Shown: positions 7,629-16,022 of the stretch, piece after piece
Numbering within the stretch: the stretch's first letter is position 1
Layout of the letters: each line of letters starts with the position of its first letter
NCBI GenBank assembly: GCA_030066855.1
Contig: JASJAU010000031.1
Coordinates: 1 to 37,150 of the forward strand
Direction of reading: 5' to 3'
DNA length: 37,150 nucleotides
From: Paracoccaceae bacterium
GTDB taxonomy: Bacteria; Pseudomonadota; Alphaproteobacteria; Rhodobacterales; Rhodobacteraceae
Position numbers and translations under genes: made by a program
Notes under the pieces: model-generated
What the model was told of the DNA's origin: nothing
Database searches by the model: none
What the model saw: the letters and a program-made list of their open reading frames with translations, nothing else

Positions 7629-9686
7629 TCAGCCCTCGTCCGGCGTGATGATTGTGTTTCCGAACGCGTCGACACGCCCCGTCAGGCCCGGATCGATCAG
7701 GACAGTTGTATCGGGCTGGACCAGGATGGCGGGGCCGGGGATCTCCGCGCCAACAGGCAAAGCCAAGCGATCGTAGATCGACGTTTCGTGCCACGAATCG
7801 CCGAAATGCACGCTTCTGGTCCCCGTCCTTGCGGCCTCCACGCTCCCGCCTTCCGGAGCGAGCGCCGTGAGGTCGAACTTCGGACGCCGACCGATGACGG
7901 CGGTCCGGAGGTTCATGACCCGCCGCGTCCCATTCTGAAGAAGCCTGCCATAGGTCGCCCTGTAGGCCGCGTCGAAAGCGTTCTCAATCGCGTCTTTGGT
8001 CGTGGCTTTCACGCGTCCGTCTGCGACCTCAATCGAAAGCGGTACCGCGACCGTGTGCGTCTGGCCGACATAGGCCATGTCGAGTTCGACCACGACGTCG
8101 CGCCCCTCGAACCGGGATTGCGCCGCATCGAGCAATGCCATTCCGTCATCCACGTGCCTTTGCATGATCTCGCGCAGGCCATCGGCATCAAGAGAGGCCG
8201 TCAAGGTATTGATCGTTTGCACGAAATCCTGCCGCATATCGGCGATAACGCAACCCATCGCGCTGGTGACGCCGGGGTAGCGGGGCACGATGGCGCGGCC
8301 GATGCCCACGTCTTGCAGCATCGCTCCGGTATGCAGCGCGCCACCGCCGCCAAACGGCATGAAGGCGAAGCGTTTGGGGTCGAAGCCGCGCTCGATGCTG
8401 ACCAGGCGGATCGCTCCCGCCATGCGCGAGTTCGCCACACGCAGGATGGCCTCCGCGGCTTCCGTTGTGGTCAGCCTGAGCTTTCCTCCCACGTGTTCGT
8501 CAATCGCGCGTCCCGCCGCTTCGACATCCAGCCGATCCAGTTTCCCGCCGATCGGGCTGTCGGGATCGATGCGCCCGAGGACGACGTTGGCGTCCGTCAC
8601 AGTGGGACGGGTGTTGCCCTGCGCGTAGGCCACAGGCCCCGGCGTAGAGCCGGCGCTCTCGGGTCCGATGTTCAGCAAGCCGCCCTTGTCCACCCAGGCA
8701 ATCGAGCCGCCCCCGGCGCCGATTGTGGTGATCTCGATCATCGGGGCGCGCACCACCATGCCGAAGTCGATCGACGTTTGTGGCGACAGCATCGACTGAC
8801 CGTCCGAAATGAGCGCGACATCGAAACTCGTCCCGCCCATGTCGCCGGTGATGACATTCTCGAACCCGGCGGTTTGCGCGATGTGACCGGCGGCGATGAC
8901 GCCGGCGGCTGGCCCGGACAGGGCGGTCCGCACGGGAAGCCGGCAGGCGGTGTCGGTTCCCATGACGCCGCCATTTGACTGAACAATCATGAACTCGCCG
9001 CCGAAGCCGTCGTTCTTCAGCGCGGAATCGAGGCGGTTGATGTAGCCGGAGACCTCCGGTTGCAGGTAAGCGTTCAGCGCGGTGGTCGAGAAACGCTCGA
9101 ACTCCCTGATTTCCGGGAGGATTTCCGACGAGGCGCTCACGTGCGGGTTCGGCCAGAGGTCGCGGACGACAGCCACCGCCACCGCCTCGTTCGCCGGGTT
9201 GGCGTAGGCGTTGGCGAAGAGGATCGCCACGGCCTCGCATCCTTTGTCCAGGAGCTCCGATGCCGCATTTCGCACGGCGTCGATATCGACCTTTTTCCGG
9301 ACGGTCCCGTCCGCCAGCGTCCGTTCGGGCACCTCAAGGCGCAGATCACGCGGCACGACCGGATCGAAATCTCCGCGCAAGCCCCAGGTGCGGGGCCGGT
9401 CACGGCGGCGCATCTCGAGCACGTCGCGCAGGCCCTTGGTCGTGATGACGCCGATCCGCGCGCCCTTGCGTTCGAGGAGCGCATTCGTTCCCGCCGTGGT
9501 ACCGTGAACGACCACGCCGACGGTCGACAGATCATCGACCTGCCGAGCGATCCCGTCGAGAAAACCGCCGGACTGATCGGGACGGGTCGTCGGCACCTTG
9601 GCGACTTCAGCGGTGCCGGCCGCCTCGTCCAGAACGAAAACGTCGGTGAAAGTGCCGCCCACGTCCACGCCTATCATCCGGCTCAT
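7629..9686 (-). CDS. hyuA: Hydantoinase/oxoprolinase family protein, A subunit (copy 1)
   Basis: A 685-residue HyuA-type subunit. The ATP-binding ASKHA motif DVGGTFTD is at residues 8-15, with VVVHGTTAGTNALLERKGA after it (Hydant_A_N, about 4-180). The central Hydantoinase_A domain (about 200-490) includes LSGPAAGVIAAGHIA, ITGDMGGTSFDVALI and AFMPFGGGGALH. A C-terminal domain closes the protein. Together with HyuB the family hydrolyses lactam or imide rings (5-oxoproline, N-methylhydantoin, caprolactam) at the cost of ATP; relatives also carboxylate ketones. The substrate cannot be read from sequence. It overlaps hyuB by 4 nt (ATGA), and the two subunits are expected to form one complex in the cytoplasm. 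Confidence 0.92.
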   Translation of the reverse strand: MSRMIGVDVGGTFTDVFVLDEAAGTAEVAKVPTTRPDQSGGFLDGIARQVDDLSTVGVVVHGTTAGTNALLERKGARIGVITTKGLRDVLEMRRRDRPRTWGLRGDFDPVVPRDLRLEVPERTLADGTVRKKVDIDAVRNAASELLDKGCEAVAILFANAYANPANEAVAVAVVRDLWPNPHVSASSEILPEIREFERFSTTALNAYLQPEVSGYINRLDSALKNDGFGGEFMIVQSNGGVMGTDTACRLPVRTALSGPAAGVIAAGHIAQTAGFENVITGDMGGTSFDVALISDGQSMLSPQTSIDFGMVVRAPMIEITTIGAGGGSIAWVDKGGLLNIGPESAGSTPGPVAYAQGNTRPTVTDANVVLGRIDPDSPIGGKLDRLDVEAAGRAIDEHVGGKLRLTTTEAAEAILRVANSRMAGAIRLVSIERGFDPKRFAFMPFGGGGALHTGAMLQDVGIGRAIVPRYPGVTSAMGCVIADMRQDFVQTINTLTASLDADGLREIMQRHVDDGMALLDAAQSRFEGRDVVVELDMAYVGQTHTVAVPLSIEVADGRVKATTKDAIENAFDAAYRATYGRLLQNGTRRVMNLRTAVIGRRPKFDLTALAPEGGSVEAARTGTRSVHFGDSWHETSIYDRLALPVGAEIPGPAILVQPDTTVLIDPGLTGRVDAFGNTIITPDEG

Positions 9687-11377
9687 TGCGGGATATCCTT
9701 CCAGGCGGCGCCATACATTGCGGTTGCTGTCTCGGGAGTCAGGTACCCAAGCGAGACATCGCGCGCGACCGCTTCTGCGGATCGCTCGGATGCGTCTCCA
9801 TATCCACCGCCGCCCGGTGTTTCCAGCCGAACCGCCTGGCCCCTCCTCAGCTTTATCCCAAGCATCTTCGAGGCCAAGGGCGGCGCATGCCAGCCATCCG
9901 CTTGCTCGTAGTGGAAGGCGTTCATGGCCGCCTCGGCACCGCCGGCAACGCCCTGGGGCGCGAAACGCCCGCGCTCGCCAAAGAGGAAGGCCTCCGCCTT
10001 CTCTTCGAGGACTTCGATTTCATAGACCGCGCCCAATCCGCCCCGATGCCGCCCCGCGCCGGCGCTGTCGGGCCTGAGCGCCCATTGTCGGAACATCACC
10101 GGATAGGCGGCCTCGAGGATCTCCATTGGCGGGATCGTCGCCGTCGAGATCGGCGCGTTACCATGATTCAGCCCATCGCTCTCAACGCTGCCGCCATGCC
10201 CGCCGCCATAGAAGCTGAACATCACCCAGGGCTGGCCGTTGGCCCGTTTGCCCGCGATGGAGAGCGCGTTGATCGTGCCGTAAGCGTTCGCGACCACACG
10301 ATCTGGCGCCGCCTGAGCCGCGGCCGAGAAAATCACGTCGATCATGCGAAGGATCGTCTCGGTGTAGCCGCCGACCGGCGCCGGAAACTCGGCGGAGAGC
10401 AGCGAGCCCTCGGGCACACGCACTTCGATTGGCCGCATGACGCCGGCATTGGCGGGCAGATCCGGGAAGATGTGCTTGATCGCCACATAGGCCGTCGCCA
10501 CAGCCGTTGGGCGGGCGATGTTGACCGGACCCGCGGTGACGGGCGCCGTGCCCTCGAAATCGAGCGTCATCCGATCACCGTCGATTGCCAGCGCGATCTT
10601 GATCGGCAGAGCCTCGTCGGTGATGCCGTCATTGTCGAGGTAGTCCACCGCCTCCCAACGTCCGTCCGGCAGCGTCGAGAGCTCCGCCCTCATTAGGGTT
10701 TCGGCGCGGTCGCCGAGCGCGTCGAGCGCCCGGGCGACCGTCTCCGCCCCGTACTCGTCCAACAGTTCGTCCAGACGCTTGACGCCAAGATCAAGGGCGC
10801 CGAGCTGTCCGTTCAGATCGCCCATCGCCGATTGGGGCAGTCGGGTGTTGCGCAAGAGGATGTCGATGATGTCCTGATTAACGACGCCGGCCCGGGCGAG
10901 CTTCACCGGCGGCAGAACAAAGGCCTCCTGAAACGCCTCGGTCGCTGACGGGTTGTAGTTGCCCGGCACCGCGCCGCCGACATCGTGCCAGTGCCCGACG
11001 CTTGCAAGGTAGCAGAAGAGCTTTCCGTCCCGGTAGTACGGACGGACAAGCCGCATATCTGACAGGTGCGTGCCGCCCATATGGGCATCGTTGAAGATGT
11101 AGATGTCGCCGTCAGCGAGGTCCCCCGAGGCCGCCGCCTTGTCGATGACGGCTTTGACGGCGAAGGACATGACGCCGACGAAGATCGGCAGGCCGGATTT
11201 TCCCTGCACGAGCGTATCGCCCGTCTGCGCATGGTAAAGCCCATGCGACGCGTCGTGCGCCTCGGCGATGATCGGATTGAACGCGGCCCGGAAGAGCGTC
11301 GCGTCCATCTCGTCGGCGATCTGCTCCATGCGGCCGGCCAGAACAGCCAGCGTGATCGGGTCGATCGTCTCCGTCAT
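9683..11377 (-). CDS. hyuB: Hydantoinase/oxoprolinase family protein, B subunit (copy 1)
   Basis: A 564-residue HyuB-type subunit, the partner of HyuA in ATP-dependent ring-opening amidohydrolases. Family text runs along the whole length: ITLAVLAGRMEQIADEM at the start, DIYIFNDAHMGGTHLSDM near residue 100, GPVNIARPTAVATAYVAIK in the middle, and the Gly-rich LETPGGGGYGDASER near the C-terminus. The length is normal for the family. It overlaps both neighbours by ATGA: the tautomerase fusion upstream and hyuA downstream. That stoichiometric layout supports a HyuAB complex fed by, or feeding, the tautomerase-type enzyme. Confidence 0.92.
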   Translation of the reverse strand: MTETIDPITLAVLAGRMEQIADEMDATLFRAAFNPIIAEAHDASHGLYHAQTGDTLVQGKSGLPIFVGVMSFAVKAVIDKAAASGDLADGDIYIFNDAHMGGTHLSDMRLVRPYYRDGKLFCYLASVGHWHDVGGAVPGNYNPSATEAFQEAFVLPPVKLARAGVVNQDIIDILLRNTRLPQSAMGDLNGQLGALDLGVKRLDELLDEYGAETVARALDALGDRAETLMRAELSTLPDGRWEAVDYLDNDGITDEALPIKIALAIDGDRMTLDFEGTAPVTAGPVNIARPTAVATAYVAIKHIFPDLPANAGVMRPIEVRVPEGSLLSAEFPAPVGGYTETILRMIDVIFSAAAQAAPDRVVANAYGTINALSIAGKRANGQPWVMFSFYGGGHGGSVESDGLNHGNAPISTATIPPMEILEAAYPVMFRQWALRPDSAGAGRHRGGLGAVYEIEVLEEKAEAFLFGERGRFAPQGVAGGAEAAMNAFHYEQADGWHAPPLASKMLGIKLRRGQAVRLETPGGGGYGDASERSAEAVARDVSLGYLTPETATAMYGAAWKDIPQ

Positions 11378-11934
11378 TGCGCCCGGACCTCGGCGATGTC
11401 GTTCCAGACGTCCTGACGCGCGATCTTGCCGCCCTTAACCTCGAACCGGTCGATGAACCGGATGCCGTCGAATGTCGTCCCGTCGAGCCATTCACCTGAG
11501 AGGGTGCCGGCCGTGTATACAACCGCGGCGCCGCCGCTCTGGAAGGCGTCCACGTTGTCGTAGGTCTTCCTGACGAAACGGTATCGGCCTTTGGCCCAGT
11601 TGATGAGGTCTTCAAGCGACCTCATGGGGTGAGTCCCGGGAAACACCATCTCGAAATCGTCGCTCAGCCAACCCGTCGCGCTGTCCAGGTCCCGCGCTTC
11701 CATGGCGGTCAGGTAGTCCATGACGATCTGCGACGGGTCAGGGAGCGCGGAGGCCGGATCCCGATGGACACCGCCTCGCGCGTAGGCGGCTTTCGGATAC
11801 TCATGAAGCAGGACCGTGATGGCCTCGTCCGGGGCGGGAATCACGAAGCGCGCGGCGTCGATCAGGGCCGATGTGAGACGAGACTTCTCCTCGTCGGCAT
11901 ATCCTTCGAGGATGTGCGCCTCGATAATCGGCAT
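11374..11934 (-). CDS. Tautomerase-SnoaL (NTF2-like) fusion protein
   Basis: A 186-residue two-domain protein. Residues 1-60 resemble 4-oxalocrotonate tautomerase: after Met removal the chain begins with Pro1 (PIIEAHILEGYADEEK), the family's catalytic base. The 4-OT substrate arginines are not kept: position 11 is Tyr and position 39 is Thr. Residues about 68-186 form a SnoaL/NTF2-like domain (SQIVMDYLTAMEARDL to DRFEVKGGKIARQDVW), a fold used by small-molecule isomerases, cyclases and hydrolases. The ATG at 11934 is chosen because it places Pro next and has GGGAGG 6 nt upstream; the frame extends 15 nt further to a start that would ruin Pro1. It is the first gene of the minus-strand train, beside the GntR dyad. 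Function and substrate are unknown. Confidence 0.85.
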   Translation of the reverse strand: MPIIEAHILEGYADEEKSRLTSALIDAARFVIPAPDEAITVLLHEYPKAAYARGGVHRDPASALPDPSQIVMDYLTAMEARDLDSATGWLSDDFEMVFPGTHPMRSLEDLINWAKGRYRFVRKTYDNVDAFQSGGAAVVYTAGTLSGEWLDGTTFDGIRFIDRFEVKGGKIARQDVWNDIAEVRAQ

Positions 11935-11944
11935 CTTGTTCCTC

Positions 11945-11980
11945 CCCAAAATCTGTACTTCCCATATAACAGGTTTTGGG
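11945..11980. promoter_or_regulatory. Dyad operator candidate for the GntR regulator, divergent promoter
   Basis: Arms CCCAAAATCTGT (11945-11956) and ACAGGTTTTGGG (11969-11980) are inverted repeats matching at 11 of 12 positions, with a 12-nt spacer that holds an A/T core (CATATA). A second small repeat, CCATAT at 11962-11967 and ATATGG at 11981-11986, overlaps it. The site lies between the divergent tautomerase and gntR starts, so bound protein could silence both operons. GntR/HutC-type operators are usually such dyads. Assignment to this regulator is by position only. Confidence 0.6.
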
Positions 11981-12020
11981 ATATGGAAAGTCCGAAATAC
12001 TCGTTGGAGAAGGCTCAGGT

Positions 12021-12875
12021 ATGCTTGACGGGCTTGCCGTCAATCCTAGCTCTCCGGCATCCAGCAGGAGACGTGGGGCGGTGACCATCCACGCGCAGAC
12101 GACACTTCCGGAAGGCGGCAAAGCCCGCCGCGTCTATCTATTGCTGTGCGACGACATCACAAATGAGCGATTCTCAGAAGGCGCGCTTCTTCCCGGCGAA
12201 AACCGCCTGGCGGAGCGGTTTGGAGTGAGCCGGGTCACCATCCGCCGCGCGCTTGACGCGCTCGCCGCCGATGGCTGGATCGAAAAACGGACGGGCGCCG
12301 GGTCCATCGTCTTGCCGGCGGGAGGGTTGGACCGGCGCATTGCCGCGAACTTCGCGACTCTGATCCCGCAACTGGTCGAATTCGACAAACGCACGACTGC
12401 GCGGCTTCTCTCCTTTTCTTACGGGCCCGCGCCGGCTTCGGTCGCATCCGCGCTAAGCCTCGACGAAGGCGATCAGATTCAGACCGCCGTGCGCGTCCGG
12501 TACTCGGACGATCAGCCCTTCTCGCATCTCACGACGCATGTGCCCGAGGACATCGCGCGGAACTACGACGAGGCTGATCTCGCCACCCAGCCGCTTTTCC
12601 GCCTGCTGGAGCGGAGCGGCGTGCGGGTCGAAGGCGCGCACCAATCGGTCGCGGCGACGTTGGCCGCGCCGGACGTAGCGGAGGCGCTCGGCGTCGCGGT
12701 AGGGTCCGCGCTTTTGTCCTTGCAACGGGTCGTGCGCGACTCGAATGGTCGCGGGGTCGAGCACCTGTCGGCGCTTTATCGACCGGATCTGTTCCGGCTC
12801 GAGATGACGCTGACGCGAGTCGGCGCCGGCGAGGCGCGGCATTGGCAGCCGGTCATCGGGGCGCGCGAGGAATGA
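12021..12875 (+). CDS. GntR family regulator, HutC/UTRA type
   Basis: A 284-residue repressor. The winged-helix domain covers about residues 30-95 (LLPGENRLAERFGVSRVTIR, then RALDAL, GWIEKRTGAGSIV), and the C-terminal UTRA ligand domain about 110-275 (the HLTTHVPEDIA and HQSVAATLA regions). UTRA domains bind small acids, sugars or amino-acid breakdown products. I chose the ATG at 12021 because AGAAGG lies 7 nt before it; the frame runs back to 11976, but that start sits inside the dyad. A GTG at 12081 is also possible. The stop overlaps leuC as ATGA, so the regulator leads the operon for the hydratase and TRAP importer and faces the HyuAB train. It probably releases DNA on binding the substrate or an intermediate. 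Confidence 0.88.
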   Translation: MLDGLAVNPSSPASSRRRGAVTIHAQTTLPEGGKARRVYLLLCDDITNERFSEGALLPGENRLAERFGVSRVTIRRALDALAADGWIEKRTGAGSIVLPAGGLDRRIAANFATLIPQLVEFDKRTTARLLSFSYGPAPASVASALSLDEGDQIQTAVRVRYSDDQPFSHLTTHVPEDIARNYDEADLATQPLFRLLERSGVRVEGAHQSVAATLAAPDVAEALGVAVGSALLSLQRVVRDSNGRGVEHLSALYRPDLFRLEMTLTRVGAGEARHWQPVIGAREE

Positions 12876-14266
12876 GAACGCTGCTCGACAAACTCTGGGA
12901 CGATCACGAGGTCCTCCGCCGCGACGACGGCGCTTCGCTTCTCTGGGTTGACCGGCATCTGGTGCATGAGGGCTCGCACCACGCCTTCGCCAAGCTGAAG
13001 GCGCGCGGGGGACGTGTCGCCGAACCGGGCCTGACCTACGGGGTGGTCGATCATTACGCCCCCACCCGTGGTCCGGCGGCAAGCCCCGCAATCGTGCGGA
13101 TGATCCAGACGCTGGAGCGCAACACGGACGCGCATGGGATCCTCTGTTTCGGTCTCGAAGATCCGCGGCAGGGGATCGTACATGTGGTCGGGCCGGAGCA
13201 GGGGCTGACCCTCCCGGGCCTCCTGATCAATTGCGGCGACAGCCACACCTCGACGCACGGCGCGTTTGGCGCGCTGGCCTTCGGTATCGGCGCGACCGAG
13301 GTCGCCCATGTGCTCGCCACGCAGACGATCTGGCAGAAAAAGCCGAAGAGCCTGCGCATGACAGTGACAGGCTCTTTGGGTCCCGGCGTCGGCGCGAAGG
13401 ACATTGCGCTCGCTTGGATCGCCAAGCTCGGGGCCGACGGCGCGCGGGGTCATGCGATCGAGTATACCGGCGATGCTGTTACCGGCCTATCAATGGAAGG
13501 GCGCATGACGCTCTGCAATCTTTCGATAGAGGGCGGCGCGCGGTTCGGGATGATCGCCCCGGATGAGGCGACCTTTGACTACATCGCGGGCCGCCCCTTC
13601 GCGCCAGAGGGCGCGGACCTCGACCGCGCGGTCGATACATGGCGGCGGCTTCCGTCTGACGCCGGTGCAGTATTCGACCGCGAGGAGACGATGCTCGCCA
13701 CCGACATCGCCCCGATCGTAACTTGGGGCACCTCGCCGGAAGACGCCTTGCCCGTGACGTCGACAGTGCCCGATCCGTCCCGTCTGAACGGGTCCGAGGC
13801 CGACCGCGCGCGCGCCGCGCTTGACTACATGGGCCTCGTGCCAGGTCGGGCGCTGACTGACATCCAAATCGATCAGGTTTTCATCGGCTCCTGCACCAAC
13901 GCCCGGATCGAGGACCTGCGCGCGGCTGCAGCCGTGCTCGCCGGACGGCGCTCACGGGTCCCGGGGCTGGTTTCTCCGGGCTCGCATCAGGTCAAGGCGC
14001 AGGCGGAAGAGGAGGGGCTCGATAGGGTCTTCACCGACGCCGGTCTCGATTGGGTGGGCTCCGGCTGCTCCATGTGCGTGGCGATGAACGGCGACGCGGT
14101 CGAATCAGGAAAACGTTGCGCGTCGACGACCAACCGGAACTTCCGTGGACGTCAGGGCAGGGGTGCGCGAACGCACCTGATGTCGCCCGCCATGGTGGCC
14201 GCGGCGGCGGTGGCCGGACGGCTTGCCGATGTGCGCCCGCTTCTTGAAGGGCGGGATGCGGCATGA
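12872..14266 (+). CDS. leuC: LeuC-type aconitase-family hydratase, large subunit
   Basis: A 464-residue large subunit of the 3-isopropylmalate dehydratase branch of the aconitase family, with a [4Fe-4S] cluster. Cluster ligands are C341 (IGSCTNARIEDLR), C399 and C402 (GSGCSMCVAMNGD). Further hallmarks are CGDSHTSTHGAFGALAFGIG at 121-140 and the C-terminal NRNFRGRQGRGARTHLMSP. The start ATG at 12872 gives the standard N-terminus RTLLDKLWDDHEV and overlaps the gntR stop. By homology the reaction is isomerisation or hydration of isopropylmalate. Coupling to gntR and a TRAP importer, with no leuA or leuB nearby, suggests a catabolic paralogue acting on another unsaturated or hydroxy diacid, such as a substituted maleate. 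The region after residue 50 (EPGLTYGVVDHYAPTRG) departs from what I recall of biosynthetic LeuC. Confidence 0.88.
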   Translation: MRTLLDKLWDDHEVLRRDDGASLLWVDRHLVHEGSHHAFAKLKARGGRVAEPGLTYGVVDHYAPTRGPAASPAIVRMIQTLERNTDAHGILCFGLEDPRQGIVHVVGPEQGLTLPGLLINCGDSHTSTHGAFGALAFGIGATEVAHVLATQTIWQKKPKSLRMTVTGSLGPGVGAKDIALAWIAKLGADGARGHAIEYTGDAVTGLSMEGRMTLCNLSIEGGARFGMIAPDEATFDYIAGRPFAPEGADLDRAVDTWRRLPSDAGAVFDREETMLATDIAPIVTWGTSPEDALPVTSTVPDPSRLNGSEADRARAALDYMGLVPGRALTDIQIDQVFIGSCTNARIEDLRAAAAVLAGRRSRVPGLVSPGSHQVKAQAEEEGLDRVFTDAGLDWVGSGCSMCVAMNGDAVESGKRCASTTNRNFRGRQGRGARTHLMSPAMVAAAAVAGRLADVRPLLEGRDAA

Positions 14267-14907
14267 GCGGCTGGTCGCGGCATAACGGCACCGCCGTGGC
14301 GCTCGATCTGGAGAGCGTCGATACCGATCAGCTGATCCCGGCGCGGTTCATGTCAACGCCGCGATCTGAGGGCTATGGCGGGTTCTTGCTGCACGATCTG
14401 CGGTTCGGATCCGATGGCGAGGCGCTTGCGGACTTCCCATTGAACAATACACCCGAGGCCAGCGTTCTCGTCACCCGGCGCAACTTCGGCAGCGGATCGT
14501 CGCGCGAAGCGGCGGTCTACGCGCTGGTCGATTTCGGCATCCGGGCGGTCATCGCGCCGAGCTTCGGCGACATCTTCGCTTCGAACGCCGTGAACAACGG
14601 TCTGCTCCCGGCCCGCGCGGACACGGCGACGGTGGACTCATTGATCGGGTATCTCGCCGGAGGACCGGCAAAAGCCCATGTGGATCTCGACAGGGGAATG
14701 GCGGAGATCGGCGGCGTGCGCGTCCGTTTCGATCTGGACGCTGTCTGGCGCGAGAAACTCATCAACGGCTGGGATGACATCGACCTGACCGAACAGCATC
14801 GCCCTGCCATTTCAGACTATCGGAATTGGCGGGCGGAATCGCAGCCATGGGCATTTCCCGCGGAGAGAGCCGCAGGGTCATCAACGGACGCGCAGCCGTC
14901 CAAATGA
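14263..14907 (+). CDS. leuD: LeuD-type aconitase-family hydratase, small subunit
   Basis: A 214-residue small subunit that pairs with the preceding large subunit to form the active site. The swivelling-domain hallmarks are VDTDQLIPARFM near residue 20 and RRNFGSGSSREAAVYAL near residue 73. It overlaps the large-subunit gene by ATGA and is followed 43 nt later by the TRAP binding protein. Length is normal for LeuD (about 200 residues), with a polar C-terminal tail of some 15 residues that looks non-essential. The same reservation about substrate applies as for the large subunit. Confidence 0.88.
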   Translation: MSGWSRHNGTAVALDLESVDTDQLIPARFMSTPRSEGYGGFLLHDLRFGSDGEALADFPLNNTPEASVLVTRRNFGSGSSREAAVYALVDFGIRAVIAPSFGDIFASNAVNNGLLPARADTATVDSLIGYLAGGPAKAHVDLDRGMAEIGGVRVRFDLDAVWREKLINGWDDIDLTEQHRPAISDYRNWRAESQPWAFPAERAAGSSTDAQPSK

Positions 14908-14950
14908 GCAAGCGCCAGGGGACTGGCATTGGGGATAGGAGGACCAACCC

Positions 14951-15961
14951 ATGAAAATGCAACTCGCCGCCGGCATAATCGCCGGTTCAATTACGATCGG
15001 GGCCGCGGCCCAGGCGCAAGAGACGATCACCGCTGTCCACGCCTTTCCGGAAACGTTGATCTACACGCAGAGCTTCCTTTCCTTCGTTGATAAGGTGAAC
15101 GAGGCCGGTGAAGGCGTCGTACAGATCGAAGTACGCGGCGGCCCGGAAGCCATCGGCATGTTCCAGCAGCCGGATGCGGTCCGCGACGGCATCGTCGACT
15201 TGGTCTACACGCCCGGTTCGTTCTACGGCGGCGCGCTGCCGGAGAAGGACGCGTTGGTCGCCTCGAACCTCACAGCGATTGAGACGCGTCAGAATGGCGG
15301 CATCGCGCTGATCGACGAGATCCATCAGGAAAAAATGGGGCTCAAGTATCTCGGGTGGTTCGACTCCGGCGTTTGCTACAATCTCTGGACCCGCGAGGAG
15401 CCGACCTTTGACGCCGACGGCAACCTCGAGGTCGAAGGTCTGAAGCTGCGCGGCAACGCCGTGTACAACGCCTTTTTCACCAACTATCTCGGCGCCCAGG
15501 TCATCGACCTGCCGACGGGGGAAGTCTATTCGGCCCTTCAACGCGGCGTCGTGGACGCGACGGGCTGGACGCAGATCGGTCTGATCGATCTGAAATGGAA
15601 CGAGTTCCTGAACTACCGGATCGAGCCCTGTTTCTTCTCGACCGACCTCGGCGTGATTGTGAACCTGGACCGCTGGAACGCGCTCAGCCCCGAGGCCCAG
15701 CAGATCGTTCAGGACGTGGCCATCCAGCACGAGATCGACTCGGTCAACGCGCTTCGCGCGAAGCGGGACGAGGATTTCGCGGCGCTCGACGCGCAGGGGA
15801 TGAACGTCGTCTCGCTCGAGGGAGAGGCCAAGGCCAACTACCTTCTTGCCGCGCGTGAGAAGAACTGGGAGCGGATGCAGGGACTGATGGCTGAGCATCC
15901 GATGGGCACGGCGAACTACGACCGCCTGATCGAGCTGTTCTACGACCCGGCAGCCGACTAA
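14951..15961 (+). CDS. dctP: TRAP transporter substrate-binding protein (DctP family), system 1
   Basis: A 336-residue periplasmic binding protein. A Sec signal peptide is visible (MKMQLAAGIIAGSITIGAAA), with probable cleavage after AQA at residue 22. The DctP-fold core follows, with FVDKVNEAGEGVVQIEVRGG, the DLVYTPGSFYGG strand and GEVYSALQRGVVDATGW, the usual segment around the ligand-binding hinge. GGAGG lies about 10 nt before the ATG. TRAP binding proteins mostly capture carboxylates, usually clamped by an Arg, so an organic acid is the likely cargo. The gene follows leuD at 43 nt and precedes the two permease genes, with a strong hairpin in between. Cotranscription with gntR-leuCD links import to that pathway. 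Confidence 0.92.
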   Translation: MKMQLAAGIIAGSITIGAAAQAQETITAVHAFPETLIYTQSFLSFVDKVNEAGEGVVQIEVRGGPEAIGMFQQPDAVRDGIVDLVYTPGSFYGGALPEKDALVASNLTAIETRQNGGIALIDEIHQEKMGLKYLGWFDSGVCYNLWTREEPTFDADGNLEVEGLKLRGNAVYNAFFTNYLGAQVIDLPTGEVYSALQRGVVDATGWTQIGLIDLKWNEFLNYRIEPCFFSTDLGVIVNLDRWNALSPEAQQIVQDVAIQHEIDSVNALRAKRDEDFAALDAQGMNVVSLEGEAKANYLLAAREKNWERMQGLMAEHPMGTANYDRLIELFYDPAAD

Positions 15962-15976
15962 GGCCGCCAGAATCAC

Positions 15977-16004
15977 AGGCCGGGGCGGTCTCGCCCCGGC
16001 CTTT
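15977..16004 (+). terminator. Strong GC hairpin between dctP and dctQ (system 1)
   Basis: A perfect 11-bp stem (AGGCCGGGGCG and CGCCCCGGCCT) closes a 4-nt loop, followed by only two or three T. It probably acts as a partial terminator or 3'-end stabiliser, so that the periplasmic protein is made in excess over the permeases. It lies 16 nt after the dctP stop. Confidence 0.6.
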
Positions 16005-16022
16005 CCGCGCCGTCGAGGCCCC

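Noticed and set aside
7022-9686. Creatinine-type pathway (N-methylhydantoinase HyuAB plus N-carbamoylsarcosine amidase)
   Set aside because: The isochorismatase-fold gene beside hyuA lacks the catalytic Cys that carbamoylsarcosine amidase needs, and no sarcosine oxidase or creatininase gene is nearby.
12872-14907. LeuCD as ordinary leucine biosynthesis genes
   Set aside because: The genes are locked between gntR and a TRAP transporter, and no leuA or leuB is in the window. I kept the family names but not the biosynthetic role; this cannot be settled without the rest of the genome.
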